From NCBI RefSeq assembly GCF_000586435.1, contig NZ_BAWH01000015.1, positions 1-64,000 of the forward strand: a stretch of DNA of 64,000 nucleotides, in the 5' to 3' direction. Below the pieces are notes generated by a model, which saw nothing but the letters and a program-made list of their open reading frames with translations, was not told where the DNA came from and searched no databases. A program made the position numbers and the translations under genes. Below, in pieces: positions 36,350-46,617 of this stretch. Origin of the DNA: Psychrobacter sp. JCM 18901. Lineage in GTDB: Bacteria > Pseudomonadota > Gammaproteobacteria > Pseudomonadales > Moraxellaceae. The first letter of the stretch is position 1. Every line of letters begins with the position of its first letter.

Positions 36350-36900
36350 ATGTTTACTACCATAAAAAAAAGACCGTCATTGGTATATTTACCATTGTCC
36401 GCAGCATGTGGATGGTCAATAGTCATGCGCTCAGACCGCGTGACACCATCCTTTATCCTGAAGAGCCGGTACCTGTACCGCCGCGTTTTCGTGGACGTAT
36501 TGTCCTAACGCGTGATCCTGATGGAGACGAGCGCTGTGTCGCTTGTAACTTGTGTGCGGTGGCCTGTCCGGTAGGGTGTATCTCATTACAAAAAGCCGAG
36601 CGTGAAGATGGACGCTGGTATCCAGAGTTTTTCCGTATCAATTTCTCACGCTGTATCTTTTGTGGATTGTGTGAAGAAGCCTGTCCAACGACAGCGATTC
36701 AAATGACCCCAGATTTTGAGCTGGGTGAATATAAGCGCCAAGACTTGGTCTACGAAAAAGAGCATTTGCTCATTTCAGGACCAGGTAAATACCCTGATTA
36801 TAACTATTATCGTGTGACAGGTATGGCGGTAGCAGATAAACCAAAAGGCGCAGCACAAAATGAGTCTGCACCGATTGATCTAAGGAGCTTGCTACCATGA
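36350..36900 (+). CDS. nuoI: NADH-quinone oxidoreductase subunit I (frameshifted start)
   Basis: About 183 residues with two 4Fe-4S clusters (N6a, N6b). The ligand sets are [15 protein letters not shown] and [15 protein letters not shown]. The natural start is the ATG at 36350 ([14 protein letters not shown]), which needs one A restored in the A8 run 36364-36371; without it the frame starts late. The stop overlaps the nuoJ start (ATGA at 36897-36900). Confidence 0.93.
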
Positions 36901-37637
36901 TGAATATTTTGAACCATCCTGAACTGGCTGGGTTTTATTCGCTTGCAGCAGTGGCAGTATTTGCCAGTCTGCGCGTAGTGACTCAGGCCAATCCAGTGCA
37001 TGCTATCTTATCGATGATTGTGTCGTTGTTAGCAATTGCTGGGATATTTTTTGTATTAGGTGCGCCGTTTGCAGGAGCATTAGAGATTGTTGTCTATGCT
37101 GGTGCCATTATGGTGCTATTTGTTTTCGTTATCATGATGCTTAATTTGGGCATGAGTAATGACGAGCGCGAAGAGCGTTGGCTCGATGCAGGCACTTGCT
37201 ATACCGACAGGATTGACGATAATCATTGCCGTTGTGTCTATGCGATGATTGGTCTCAATCATGATGAAGCTGTCATGATGGGTGGCACGACTATCTCTGC
37301 CAAAGCAGTCGGTACGGTGTTATTTACCAAATACATTATGCTGGTTGAAGTAGCAGCATTGCTATTATTAGCAGCCTTGGTCGCCGCTTATCATTTAGGT
37401 AAAGAGACAGTTGACGATGAGGTCATCGGTAATGATAGCCAAAATTTCAAGCCAAGCGTAGGCAGTATCAAACAATACGACAATGATAGTACGCTTACAC
37501 AGCATGATGGCGTAGAAATGGCTAAGCCTTACGAATATAAAGATGTTGACCCGCATGACTATGTAGGTATGAAGGTAGGCATGAAAGCAGGTAGTCAAGT
37601 AGGTGCGAATAAAGTTACGCGCAAGGAGTCAGACTAA
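36897..37637 (+). CDS. nuoJ: NADH-quinone oxidoreductase subunit J (internally garbled)
   Basis: A 246-residue membrane subunit. The hallmark [23 protein letters not shown] helix is present as [20 protein letters not shown]. Between about 37190 and 37240 the reading gives [21 protein letters not shown], which is not membrane-like. A neighbouring frame there gives hydrophobic [12 protein letters not shown] infer two compensating single-base errors that leave the ORF open but corrupt one helix. The C-terminal 80 residues form a polar cytoplasmic tail. Confidence 0.9.
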   Translation: MMNILNHPELAGFYSLAAVAVFASLRVVTQANPVHAILSMIVSLLAIAGIFFVLGAPFAGALEIVVYAGAIMVLFVFVIMMLNLGMSNDEREERWLDAGTCYTDRIDDNHCRCVYAMIGLNHDEAVMMGGTTISAKAVGTVLFTKYIMLVEVAALLLLAALVAAYHLGKETVDDEVIGNDSQNFKPSVGSIKQYDNDSTLTQHDGVEMAKPYEYKDVDPHDYVGMKVGMKAGSQVGANKVTRKESD

Positions 37638-38044
37638 TGGTACTAGCAGCAAGCGTGGCACAAGATGTGTCAAACGTGCCGTTTGCCCACGAGATGGCAG
37701 GCTTAGTACAGCCAGTTGCTGAGGCGCAAAATGTACTGGGTATGATACCCATGAGCCATGGACTGATTTTGGCAGGTATTTTATTTGCCATCGGTCTGTG
37801 CGGCGTCATGGTACGACGTAACTTCCTATTTATGCTAATGAGTCTTGAGATCATGATGAATGCGGCAGCATTGGCATTTGTAGTGGCAGGTAGTCGCTGG
37901 GTCGATCCAGACGGACAGATTATGTTTATCTTTATTTTGACCTTGGCTGCGGCTGAAGCGTCAATTGGTCTGGCAATATTATTGCGTTTTTATCATCAGC
38001 GTGGGCATCTCGATGTCGATAGCGCCAATGAGATGAAAGGATGA
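37637..38044 (+). CDS. nuoK: NADH-quinone oxidoreductase subunit K
   Basis: A 135-residue subunit with three helices: [41 protein letters not shown] (conserved Glu of the proton path) and [20 protein letters not shown]. It is about 30 residues longer at the N-terminus than the usual 100-residue NuoK, so the true start could be [10 protein letters not shown]. The annotated ATG overlaps the nuoJ stop by one base. Confidence 0.93.
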   Translation: MVLAASVAQDVSNVPFAHEMAGLVQPVAEAQNVLGMIPMSHGLILAGILFAIGLCGVMVRRNFLFMLMSLEIMMNAAALAFVVAGSRWVDPDGQIMFIFILTLAAAEASIGLAILLRFYHQRGHLDVDSANEMKG

Positions 38045-38048
38045 TGTC

Positions 38049-39923
38049 ATGAGTTTATTACCATTAACCTTTATATTCCCGCTCATTGGCTTTTTGATTT
38101 TAGCCTTTATGCGCGACAAATTATCAGAGATGGTCGCAGCGATTGTTGGCGTGGGTAGCATGCTGTTATCAGCACTATGCACGCTAGTGGTTAGCTATAC
38201 CTTTTTGACCACCAATCCAACTGGAACGGTAATTGACGTTCCGCTATGGACGTGGTTCCAAGTTGGCGATTTTGCCCCACATTTCGGTTTGAGCTTTGAT
38301 GGTCTTGCATTGACCATGACAGGTGTTATCACTGGGATTGGCTTTTTAATTCATCTGTTTGCCTCTTGGTATATGAAAGGCGACACTGGCTTTGCTCGTT
38401 TCTTTAGCTATATGAACTTGTTTGTGGCCAGTATGTTGTTACTGGTACTCGCAGATGATTTGTTCTTGCTATATCTCGGTTGGGAAGGCGTGGGTATCTG
38501 TTCGTACCTATTGATTGGTTATTATTACCATGATAGAGCCAACGGCCGCGCGGCGATGAAAGCCTTTACCGTCACGCGTGTCGGTGATGTGTTCTTAGCC
38601 TTTGGTTTGTTTCTATTATTCCGCGAATTCGGTACGCTTAATATTCAAGAGATTATTACGCGCGCGCCAGAAGTGTTCGATGTTAATAACCCAACGATGA
38701 TGCTTACCACGATGATGTTGGTCGGCGGCGCGATGGGTAAATCAGCCCAGTTGCCACTACATACATGGCTTGCTGATGCGATGGCAGGTCCAACACCAGT
38801 ATCGGCATTGATTCACGCGGCAACAATGGTCACGGCAGGGGTTTATTTGATTGCTCGTTTACATCCATTGTTTGAGCTGACCCCAGGTATCTTGTTGTAT
38901 TGGGTTGGCGGCGTAGGGGCGTTGACATTGGTCGTTGCTGGATTCTGTGCGCTCGCGCAAACAGACATTAAACGTATCCTTGCTTATTCGACCATGAGTC
39001 AAATTGGCTATATGTTCTTAGCATTGGGCGTGGGCGCATGGCAAGGGGCTATTTTTCATCTGATGACGCATGCTTTCTTTAAAGCATTGCTGTTCTTATC
39101 ATCAGGTGCGGTCATCCTTGCGGTACATCACGAGCAAGACATCTTTAAGATGGGTGGTCTGCGCAAAAAGATCCCATTGGTATTTTGGTGTTATATCGTC
39201 GGCGGCGGTGCACTCGCTGCCATACCTTGGGTTACCGTTGGTTTTTATTCTAAAGAAGCGATTCTTTGGGAGACTTATGCCACAGGTCATCTAGTATTAT
39301 TCTATATGGGTGTATTCGGTGCTTTCTTAACCGCAATTTATACGTTCCGTATGATTTGGATTATCTTCTTTGGCGAAGAAAAAACTCATGCGCATAAACT
39401 ATCAGGGGTGTCTTATTGGTTACCGTTGACGGTGTTGCTAGTGCTATCTACTGCCGTTGGTGCTTGGATTACGCCACCATTAGACGGAGTGTTGCCAGAG
39501 AGCGTTGGTCATCTATTAGAAGTTGCCGGTCAAGCACATGCTAAGCACACCGCAGAGTATATCGCGATGGGTGCCATGGCAGCAGGTTTGATATTGGCAG
39601 CACTGTTGTATGTCGTCAATAAAGGTCGCTTGCTCACTAGCTTTAAGCGCTCACGTATTGGTGGGGCGCTATATCACTGGTGCTATCATGGCCTAGGTTT
39701 TGACGCGCTATATGATGTGATTTTTGTAAAACCCTTTTTATTCATCGGCCGCTTATTAAAAGCCGACCCTATCGATAAAACGTGGTTGCTGTTACCTAAG
39801 CTGGCCTTAGCTGGTAATAAAATATTGTCTGCGACGCAAACAGGGTCTCTTCGAGGTTATGCCACAAGCTTTGGCTTGGGTATGGCTGTATTGCTGGTGC
39901 TGGTAATGATGACGGTGGTGTAA
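38049..39923 (+). CDS. nuoL: NADH-quinone oxidoreductase subunit L
   Basis: A 624-residue antiporter-like proton-pumping subunit with the long lateral helix at the C-terminus. Conserved segments include FLLYLGWEGVGICSYLLIG, KSAQLPLHTWLADAMAGPTPVSALIHAATMV and GFCALAQTDIKRILAYSTMSQIGYM. The frame is intact. It begins 4 bases after nuoK. Confidence 0.97.
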   Translation: MSLLPLTFIFPLIGFLILAFMRDKLSEMVAAIVGVGSMLLSALCTLVVSYTFLTTNPTGTVIDVPLWTWFQVGDFAPHFGLSFDGLALTMTGVITGIGFLIHLFASWYMKGDTGFARFFSYMNLFVASMLLLVLADDLFLLYLGWEGVGICSYLLIGYYYHDRANGRAAMKAFTVTRVGDVFLAFGLFLLFREFGTLNIQEIITRAPEVFDVNNPTMMLTTMMLVGGAMGKSAQLPLHTWLADAMAGPTPVSALIHAATMVTAGVYLIARLHPLFELTPGILLYWVGGVGALTLVVAGFCALAQTDIKRILAYSTMSQIGYMFLALGVGAWQGAIFHLMTHAFFKALLFLSSGAVILAVHHEQDIFKMGGLRKKIPLVFWCYIVGGGALAAIPWVTVGFYSKEAILWETYATGHLVLFYMGVFGAFLTAIYTFRMIWIIFFGEEKTHAHKLSGVSYWLPLTVLLVLSTAVGAWITPPLDGVLPESVGHLLEVAGQAHAKHTAEYIAMGAMAAGLILAALLYVVNKGRLLTSFKRSRIGGALYHWCYHGLGFDALYDVIFVKPFLFIGRLLKADPIDKTWLLLPKLALAGNKILSATQTGSLRGYATSFGLGMAVLLVLVMMTVV

Positions 39924-39925
39924 AG

Positions 39926-41550
39926 ATGATTGAGTTACAACAAACGTGGATGCTACCAGCATTAATCGTAATTCCTTTTATTGCAGGATTGCTATGCTGG
40001 GTAGTAGAGCGATTTAATAAACGTCTGCCGCGCTGGATTGCTTGATCGGTATGATGTTGACCTTTGCGTTGTCATTGGTACTTTGGCAGCAGGGCGATTT
40101 TAGCGGTATGAGTCAGCAGGTCATTGCACCAGATGCTGCAGTGCCTTGGGTAGCAGAATTTAGTGTGCCATGGATACCGAGCTTTGGTATTAGCTTTCAC
40201 TTAGCGCTAGATGGCTTGTCACTGATGATGGTAGCCCTAACAGGTTTACTTGGTGTGGCAGCTGTTGCTTGTTCGTGGAATGAGATTCAGCGCCGCGTTG
40301 GCTTTTTCCACCTGAACTTGCTATGGAGTTTGGGCGGCGTTATTGGTGTTTTCTTAGCCATTGATCTGTTTTTATTCTTCTTCTTTTGGGAGATGATGCT
40401 GGTTCCTATCTACTTCTTGATCGCGATTTGGGGTCATGATGTGGTTGGCAAAACCAAAGAATACGCGGCCACCAAGTTCTTTATCTATACCCAAGCGTCT
40501 GGGCTTATCATGCTCATCGGTATTTTGGTATTGGTCATTATCAGCTACGCCCAAAAAGGGGTAGTGAGCTTTAACTATAATGACTTGCTCGGTACGTCAC
40601 TTGGCGGCTGGGAATATCCAATCATGCTGTGCTTCTTCATTGGCTTTGCGGTGAAGTTGCCTATTGTACCTTTTCATGGCTGGTTGCCAGATGCGCATGC
40701 GCAGGCACCAACGGCAGGTTCGGTGGATTTGGCAGGTGTGCTCATTAAGACTGCCGCCTATGGTTTGATTCGTTTTGTGTTGCCGCTATTCCCAGTAGCG
40801 TCACAAGAGTTTGCACCGATTGCCATTACCTTGGGGACGATTGGTATCTTCTACGGTGCTTGGCTCGCGTTTATGCAGACCGACATGAAGCGTTTGCTGG
40901 CGTATACCAGTATCTCGCACATGGGTTTTGTGGTACTAGCAATCTATGCGGGAACATTGCTCAGCTTGCAAGGTCTGATGATTCAGATGCTTGCTCATGG
41001 TTTGAGTTCAGCCGCACTATTCATCATGGCAGGACAGCTATATGAGCGTCTGCATACACGCGATTTGACCTTGATGGGTGGTATGTGGGGGCAGTTCCGC
41101 TACTACGCACCGATATTGATGTTCTTCTGTGCCGCGCTGCTCGGTATTCCTGGCACGGGTAACTTCATTGGCGAGTTCATGATTTTGTTTGGCTCATTTG
41201 CTCAGTATCCAGTATTCGTTGTTTTTGCAACATTCAGTTTGGTATTAGCAGGTCTTTATTCGCTTATTTTGATTCATCGCGCACTATTTGGTGAAAACAA
41301 CATCGCCGCATTGGCAGAGCGAGAGACTAAGTCACATGGCTTACCTGCACGTAAATTAAAAGATTTGGGCAAGCGCGAGCTGTCATTACTACTGATGCTA
41401 GCTGCTGGTTTGGTATGGCTTGGACTGTACCCACAGCCGTTCCTTGATACCTCAAGTCACGCAATGCAGTGGATCAATAACGCATATATATACAGTCAAG
41501 TGACACAGGTAGATGCGTCGCAGCTGCTTGATGTAATGGAGGCACGTTAA
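39926..41550 (+). CDS. nuoM: NADH-quinone oxidoreductase subunit M (frameshifted start)
   Basis: About 541 residues, antiporter-like proton pump subunit. The family core is LFFFFWEMMLVPIYFLIA, VKLPIVPFHGWLPDAHAQAPTAGSV and AFMQTDMKRLLAYTSISHMGFV. The ATG at 39926 (MIELQQTWMLPALIV) is separated from the main frame by one lost base near 40043, where WIA-LIGMMLTF should read through. It begins 2 bases after nuoL. Confidence 0.94.
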
Positions 41551-41553
41551 GTC

Positions 41554-43031
41554 ATGAATGATATTACGATGAATGATTTGATAGGATTGTTGCCTTACGC
41601 GCCGATTATCGCCGTAGTGATTACGGTACTGACGGTTATGATCGCGATTACCTTTAAACGCTCGCACATGGTCACTGGTACGATTACGGTGGCAGGCTTA
41701 AACATTGGTCTATTTACCTTATCGGGCAGATGATCGGTGTGATTGAAAGCGGATCTATCGCGCCAAACGCTGAGCAGTTATTTGTTATAGATAACTTTGC
41801 TCAGTTTAATATGGTGGTGATTTTTATCTGTGCCTTGGCTTGTTGTACGCTGTCTTATGCGTATCTGGCCAACCTCAAAGACAATAAAGAAGAGCTGTAC
41901 TTGCTCATGTTGCTATCGATCATTGGTGCACTGCTAATGGTAACTGCGCAGCATATGGCAGCGTTCTTTATGAGCCTAGAGATGCTGTCAGTACCGCTAT
42001 ATGGTTTGCTTGCTTATACTTATATGCGCAACCAGTCACTTGAGTCAGGACTGAAGTATTTGGTATTGTCGGCGACTGCATCAGCAACGTTGCTGATGGG
42101 TATGGCCTTTATCTATGCAGAAGTAGGCTCACTGGCATTTAAGCCAATCAGCATGGTGCTAGGCAATATCTTTGAGTCGCCACTACTGATATTGGGTGCG
42201 GCAATGATGATGTTTGGTATCGCCTTTAAACTCTCAGCTGCCCCTTTCCATATGTGGACACCAGATGTTTATGAAGGTGCACCAGCGCCTATCGCTACCT
42301 TTTTAGCATCAGTATCAAAAGTGGCGATGATGGCACTAGCCGTGCGTTTCTTAATCGATACTGCTTTGCTGGCATTACCATCAGTGCAGATGCTATTGAT
42401 GGTCATGGCAACTTTATCTATCTTGGTAGGTAACTTGTTGGCAGTACGTCAAACCAGTCTCAAGCGTCTACTCGGTTACTCATCTATTGCCCATATGGGT
42501 TATGTGATGATCGTGATTGTCAGCATTGGCTCGGCCGCTGATAGTATCTCTAGTATGTATATGGCGGTTTATGCCTTTACCTCTATCGGTGCCTTTGGTG
42601 TAGTGACGTTGATGTCGAGTCCGTATCGCTTATCTGGTGAAGCTGATGAGTTGACGCATTATCAAGGGCTATTCTGGCGTCGTCCATTATTGACCGCTGT
42701 CATGACTATCATGATGTTGTCATTGGCTGGTATTCCGTTGACGGCAGGCTTTATCACTAAGCTATTTGCTATCTTAGCTGCGGTACAAGGCACCAACTGG
42801 TTCTTGGCTGCGATGATTATCTTGGGCAGTGCGATTGGTCTATTCTACTACTTACGCGTTTTACTCACGCTGTTCAAACGTCCTAAGCAGTTCATCGAGT
42901 TTGACGTGTCTGGGCAATGGGGTATTCGTACCGGTGGTATCATGGTCATTGCTGTGACGGCGATTATTCTATTCTTTGGTATCTTGCCAAATAGTATGAT
43001 TGAGTGGGCAAGTTTGGCTCGCATTTGGTAA
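41554..43031 (+). CDS. nuoN: NADH-quinone oxidoreductase subunit N (frameshifted start)
   Basis: About 492 residues, the third antiporter-like subunit and last gene of the operon. Seen are MAAFFMSLEMLSVPLYGLLAY, FKLSAAPFHMWTPDVYEGAPAPIATFLA and RQTSLKRLLGYSSIAHMGYVM. The ATG at 41554 leads into LNIGLFTL, where one lost base near 41723 breaks the join to IGQMIGVIESGS. A strong terminator follows 64 bases after the stop. Confidence 0.94.
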
Positions 43032-43094
43032 TGTCGCTGAGTTAATACAACAGATAAGTCGCTGCGATCTATCTGTTGTTACGGTTAAAAAACC

Positions 43095-43137
43095 AAGATG
43101 CGCCAGCTTTATGATAAGCTTGGCGCATCTTTTTTTA
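43095..43137 (+). terminator. Terminator of the nuo operon
   Basis: AAGATGCGCC and GGCGCATCTT arms with a partly paired CTT/AAG interior are followed by seven T. Confidence 0.9.
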
Positions 43138-43225
43138 TGCTTACCTTTTTGGTATTTATTTTCTTTTACCTATCAAAGGTATCTTATAAAAATACAGTTT
43201 AATAAAGTATAAGTGACGAATAATT

Positions 43226-44053
43226 ATGAGTGATAATATTCAAACAGTAACGGTGCTCAGTAAAACTACATGGACGCCAAATTTATTTAGCTTTACCGTC
43301 AGTCGTCCCGATAGTTTTAAGTTTACAGCGGGGCAGTTTGTACGCTTGGGCGTCAATCCTAGTCAATTAAAATATTATCAACAGATTGAGGCAGGTGATG
43401 AAACTGCTGATAGTGCATTGAATGAAGATGTTTTTCGCGCGTATTCGATTGTCTCTTCACCATTTGATGAGGTAATAGAGTTTTTCTCTATCGTAATTCC
43501 TGACGGTGCATTTACCTCGCAATTGCAGCATTTACAAGTGGGTGATGAACTGCTGCTTAATACCATGCCATTTGGGTTTTTGACATTAGCACGTTACCAA
43601 AAGCCATTGCCAAAAGACTTATGGCTGCTAGCAACAGGGACTGGTTTAGCACCATTCTTATCGATGCTGCAAGATTTAAAGACATGGGAAGATTACGAGC
43701 ACATTGTATTGGCTTATAGCGCACGTTCGCTCGATGAACTTGCTTACGTTGAGAAAATAGAGAGCCTACAAGAAGACTTCGGTACGCTGGTTGATAATCC
43801 AGCAAAGCTTATCTTTATCCCAATCGTCACTCGTGAGCCTGTCGAAGGTGCATTGTCAGAACGTCTGCCAAAGCTACTGCTAGAGGGTACGTTGCAAGCG
43901 CGCGCGGGTATCGCATTAGATATTGATACTACGCATGTCATGCTATGTGGCAACCCAGACATGGTAGAAGATACTAAAGAGGCATTAAAGACATTGGGAC
44001 TGGTGATGAATCGCCGAGGTGAGGGTAATATTGCCGTAGAGAACTACTGGTAG
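43226..44053 (+). CDS. fpr: Ferredoxin/flavodoxin-NADP reductase
   Basis: A 275-residue FAD enzyme that exchanges electrons between NADPH and ferredoxin or flavodoxin in the cytoplasm. The FAD motif RxYS is seen as FRAYSIVSSPF near residue 70. The NADP-binding glycine motif is LATGTGLAPFLSM. The MLCGNPDMVEDTKEAL segment and the C-terminal VENYW, whose aromatic end stacks on the flavin, are diagnostic of the bacterial Fpr class. The frame is intact. It has its own terminator and is not part of the nuo operon. Confidence 0.92.
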   Translation: MSDNIQTVTVLSKTTWTPNLFSFTVSRPDSFKFTAGQFVRLGVNPSQLKYYQQIEAGDETADSALNEDVFRAYSIVSSPFDEVIEFFSIVIPDGAFTSQLQHLQVGDELLLNTMPFGFLTLARYQKPLPKDLWLLATGTGLAPFLSMLQDLKTWEDYEHIVLAYSARSLDELAYVEKIESLQEDFGTLVDNPAKLIFIPIVTREPVEGALSERLPKLLLEGTLQARAGIALDIDTTHVMLCGNPDMVEDTKEALKTLGLVMNRRGEGNIAVENYW

Positions 44054-44067
44054 TTGACGACTTTAAT

Positions 44068-44118
44068 AAAAAACGCTGCATCTATAAGGCCAATAACCTT
44101 TAAGAAGCAGCGTTTTTT
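44068..44118. terminator. Bidirectional terminator after fpr
   Basis: AAAAAACGCTGC and GCAGCGTTTTTT are perfect 12-base arms around a 27-base loop, serving fpr and the convergent small hypothetical gene. Confidence 0.85.
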
Positions 44119-44159
44119 ATGGGATAAAACATTGTCTTATGCGATAAAGCATTAGCGAC

Positions 44160-44357
44160 TTACTCTTGGCTTGGCTCAGTCGCATCGTCTACAGGGTTAA
44201 TAGGCCCTTGCATCAATTCAGGATCATCATCATCACCGATGATATCTTCGTTACTGCTGGCCGCCAGTAAATCACGATAGTTGATTTGAGCCTTTAAAAT
44301 CATTTGCTCTTCTTCTAGCTCGCCATAATTTATCTGTACCTTATACAAGGTACTCAT
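44160..44357 (-). CDS. Small acidic hypothetical protein
   Basis: 65 residues beginning MSTLYKVQINYGELEEEQ and ending in an acidic tail with DDDDPEL. It starts 7 bases after the stop of the upstream minus-strand gene, so the two form an operon. I do not recognise a family. The acidic tail suggests a soluble partner protein, but this is a guess. Confidence 0.5.
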   Translation of the reverse strand: MSTLYKVQINYGELEEEQMILKAQINYRDLLAASSNEDIIGDDDDPELMQGPINPVDDATEPSQE

Positions 44358-44364
44358 GATTTTC

Positions 44365-44968
44365 TTATTGTTTTTTTAACCAACGATGGATATCGAGATA
44401 AATCACTTCGTCTTTTGCGCGAGCAATATTAACGTACGACAGAATGAAGCCTAAAGGGTCTTTTTTTGAGGACGCTATGATAAAACCAAATTGCCAGTTT
44501 GACGCCTTGGCGTTTCACGAAAGATTCGCAGCGCAGATTTAATATATCGGTATAAGTTTGCTGACCAAATACAAAGCGCTGCACATTGCGATCGAGCTGG
44601 ACGTGAACTAGGCTAAAGTTACTTGCTACTTCGGCATAGATGCCGCCTGCATTGACAGTGCAGTACAAACGAAACCAGTCATCATGCATCTCGACACGTA
44701 GCTCTAAAATGGCTTTTACATTGTCGGTGACGAATTTTTGTAGTGCATCATTAACGTAAGTCTGTGCCACTGGCAATGACAACTCATCTTCGAACTTGTC
44801 CGTCGTCTTATTATAGATATCTTTAACCGATTGGGCGATACGCTCCCAACCACTGCCGAATGACTCGTCAAAACGATAGCCAATACTCTCGAAGAACTCA
44901 TCAAAATTGTCTGAATTATTCACGTTATCAAAGTCACTCAAACTTATTATCCTTATAGGGCGCGTCAT
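44365..44968 (-). CDS. Hypothetical protein, about 200 residues (frameshifted)
   Basis: Main frame from 44968. After HSVLKK a T7 run at 44461-44467 shifts the frame; dropping one base gives DPLGFILSYVNIARAKDEVIYLDIHRWLKKQ with the stop at 44367-44365. The start is uncertain, since a TTG at about 44941 with an AAGGATAATA site is an alternative to the ATG at 44968. No signal peptide or membrane segment is seen. Family not recognised. Co-transcribed with the 65-residue gene downstream. Confidence 0.55.
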
Positions 44969-45522
44969 TCAATCGGTGACGTAAAAATGGCTAAACAAAC
45001 TTTGCATGCTATCGTTAATTTGAACGAAAGCTAATCATCTATAATTTCTAAATATCTACGACCATTAGTAATTTTTATACTGATAGGTAGCAAAAGCGAA
45101 AAACTGACCTCTGATACTAGTGCACAGTAAATCTGCACTTATTGTGCTGCTTGATCATCTACTGTGCCTAATTAAGACGATGCACAGTTTTGATTGTTGC
45201 AAAGTATCTTGCTACTAATTCTATTGTGATAAAGCAGTATATAACAAATACAGTGGCTTCAAAATGAACACATGCGTTTTGTAGCAATTCATTTGGTATA
45301 GACAGTGTTTCGTCTGCCTTATATATTCCCAAATGCATGTTTTTCAATTAGCGGATAAGGTTACCAATACTGTATGGCAGATGTCAAAATGCCGTCTCAG
45401 CGCTTATACTGGCGACATAATTCTATGTCGTGTTATGATAGCGCCAGTATAAATCATGCCTATCGTTACAACACTTGTTAAATAGTGCTTTGTACTGATG
45501 TGCTCACAAGCTGAGATTCATT
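44969..45522. other. Gene-free region with structured palindrome
   Basis: These 554 bases hold no credible ORF. They contain several TGCACAGT/ACTGTGC-like words near 45120-45200 and the nested palindrome at 45404-45452. They should include the promoter of the TonB-like gene. Confidence 0.5.
45404..45452. repeat. Nested inverted repeat
   Basis: Outer arms TTATACTGGCG and CGCCAGTATAA are perfect 11-bp inverted repeats. Inside them CGACATA and TATGTCG make a second, smaller stem. It lies 71 bases before the TonB-like gene. No T tract follows, so it is not a terminator. Confidence 0.6.
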
Positions 45523-46410
45523 GTGGCCTATATAAAAGACTCACAGAGCTATCATTTTTCGGCGCAAGCGCCCAAGCGCGATATAAGCTTGCCTGTCGCT
45601 ATTGTTATTGCGGTGGCTGTTCATGTGCTGATTATTTTTGGGATTAGCTTTTCTATAGGAAAAGACCCAGCTGCTATGATGCAAGATGTGGCAAAGGTGC
45701 TGACCGACAATATGAAGCCCAATGAAGATGCACACTTTATTGCCAACGCTTCACAAGAGGGCGGCGGTACAATAGAAGAGCAGCTCAGACAAGAGAACAA
45801 TCAGTTAAGTGCAATGTCTGCTGAGCAAATGAGTGAGACTCAAGACATCGTTAATTTACAGCGTAAAGTACGTCAGCAGCGTTATCAAGAGAGTTATCTG
45901 CGTACGACGTTAAGTTGGCGTCAGGCCACTGTAGAGTCGGATAATGACAGCGAGCAAGCGCAAGATGATGCAATGGCGCAAGAAGAGCGGCTACGTAAGC
46001 AGATTGCCACCTTAGAAGCTCAGCTATCTCAGCGTCAGCAGGTCTACGCAACCAAATCCAAAGTCGTGACGATGGATAGTAATTCGACCACACGGGGTGC
46101 GGCAGCAGACTATATCAATACATTCCGTGAGCATGTCGAGCGAGTGGGCAACTTGCACTATCCTGTGCAAGCGCGTGCCCAAGGTATTACGGGTGAAGTA
46201 CGGCTTATGGTTATCATCAGTAACGACGGTAATATCAAAGCCATTCGACTGCTTGAAAGCTCAAACTCTACGATATTGGATGAAGCGGCCAAACAGTCGG
46301 TACGACAAGCAGCACCTTTTGGTAAGTTCACCGAAGACATGAGCGATATCGTCGAGCTGCGCTTGATACGTACTTACCGCTATAGTGATACAGTCGAAGT
46401 AACGTACTAA
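45523..46410 (+). CDS. TonB-family energy transducer-like protein
   Basis: A 295-residue protein. It has one N-terminal membrane anchor (LPVAIVIAVAVHVLIIFGISFSIG), a Gln/Glu-rich coiled coil around residues 85-180, and a C-terminal TonB domain (YPVQARAQGITGEVRLMVIISNDGNIKAIRLLESSNS, then DEAAKQSVRQAAPFG). TonB proteins pass proton-motive energy from ExbBD to outer-membrane receptors. No exbB, exbD or receptor gene is nearby. The coiled coil instead of a Pro-rich linker resembles TolA-like architecture. The start is a GTG at 45523. Confidence 0.8.
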   Translation: MAYIKDSQSYHFSAQAPKRDISLPVAIVIAVAVHVLIIFGISFSIGKDPAAMMQDVAKVLTDNMKPNEDAHFIANASQEGGGTIEEQLRQENNQLSAMSAEQMSETQDIVNLQRKVRQQRYQESYLRTTLSWRQATVESDNDSEQAQDDAMAQEERLRKQIATLEAQLSQRQQVYATKSKVVTMDSNSTTRGAAADYINTFREHVERVGNLHYPVQARAQGITGEVRLMVIISNDGNIKAIRLLESSNSTILDEAAKQSVRQAAPFGKFTEDMSDIVELRLIRTYRYSDTVEVTY

Positions 46411-46425
46411 GGTTAACGTATTTAA

Positions 46426-46530
46426 GCACTAAGAAGGCAGGTGCTAAGAAGACAAGCACTAAGAAAAAAAGCTACTGAAATTAAAGTTGCTGAAATTAAA
46501 GTTACTGAAAAAAATGTCACTGAAAACACA
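46426..46530 (+). repeat. Seven tandem 15-bp repeats
   Basis: Seven head-to-tail units of exactly 15 bases begin at 46426, 46441, 46456, 46471, 46486, 46501 and 46516. The first three are GYRCTAAGAAGRCAR-like and the last four GYYACTGAAATTAAA-like. The array starts 15 bases after the stop of the TonB-like gene and ends 87 bases before mscS. The period is a multiple of three, but no long frame runs through it. Confidence 0.75.
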
Positions 46531-46617
46531 ACTGTTAAGAATGATGCTTAACGCACTATTTTTTATCATTACAGATACCCAAGTTCATAACACACAGCTA
46601 TAAAATAAAGAGTCAGT

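Noticed and set aside
46426..46530. Coding extension of the TonB-like protein through the 15-bp repeats
   Set aside because: The TonB-like frame ends with a typical C-terminal strand and stop; reading the repeats needs another frame that soon stops.
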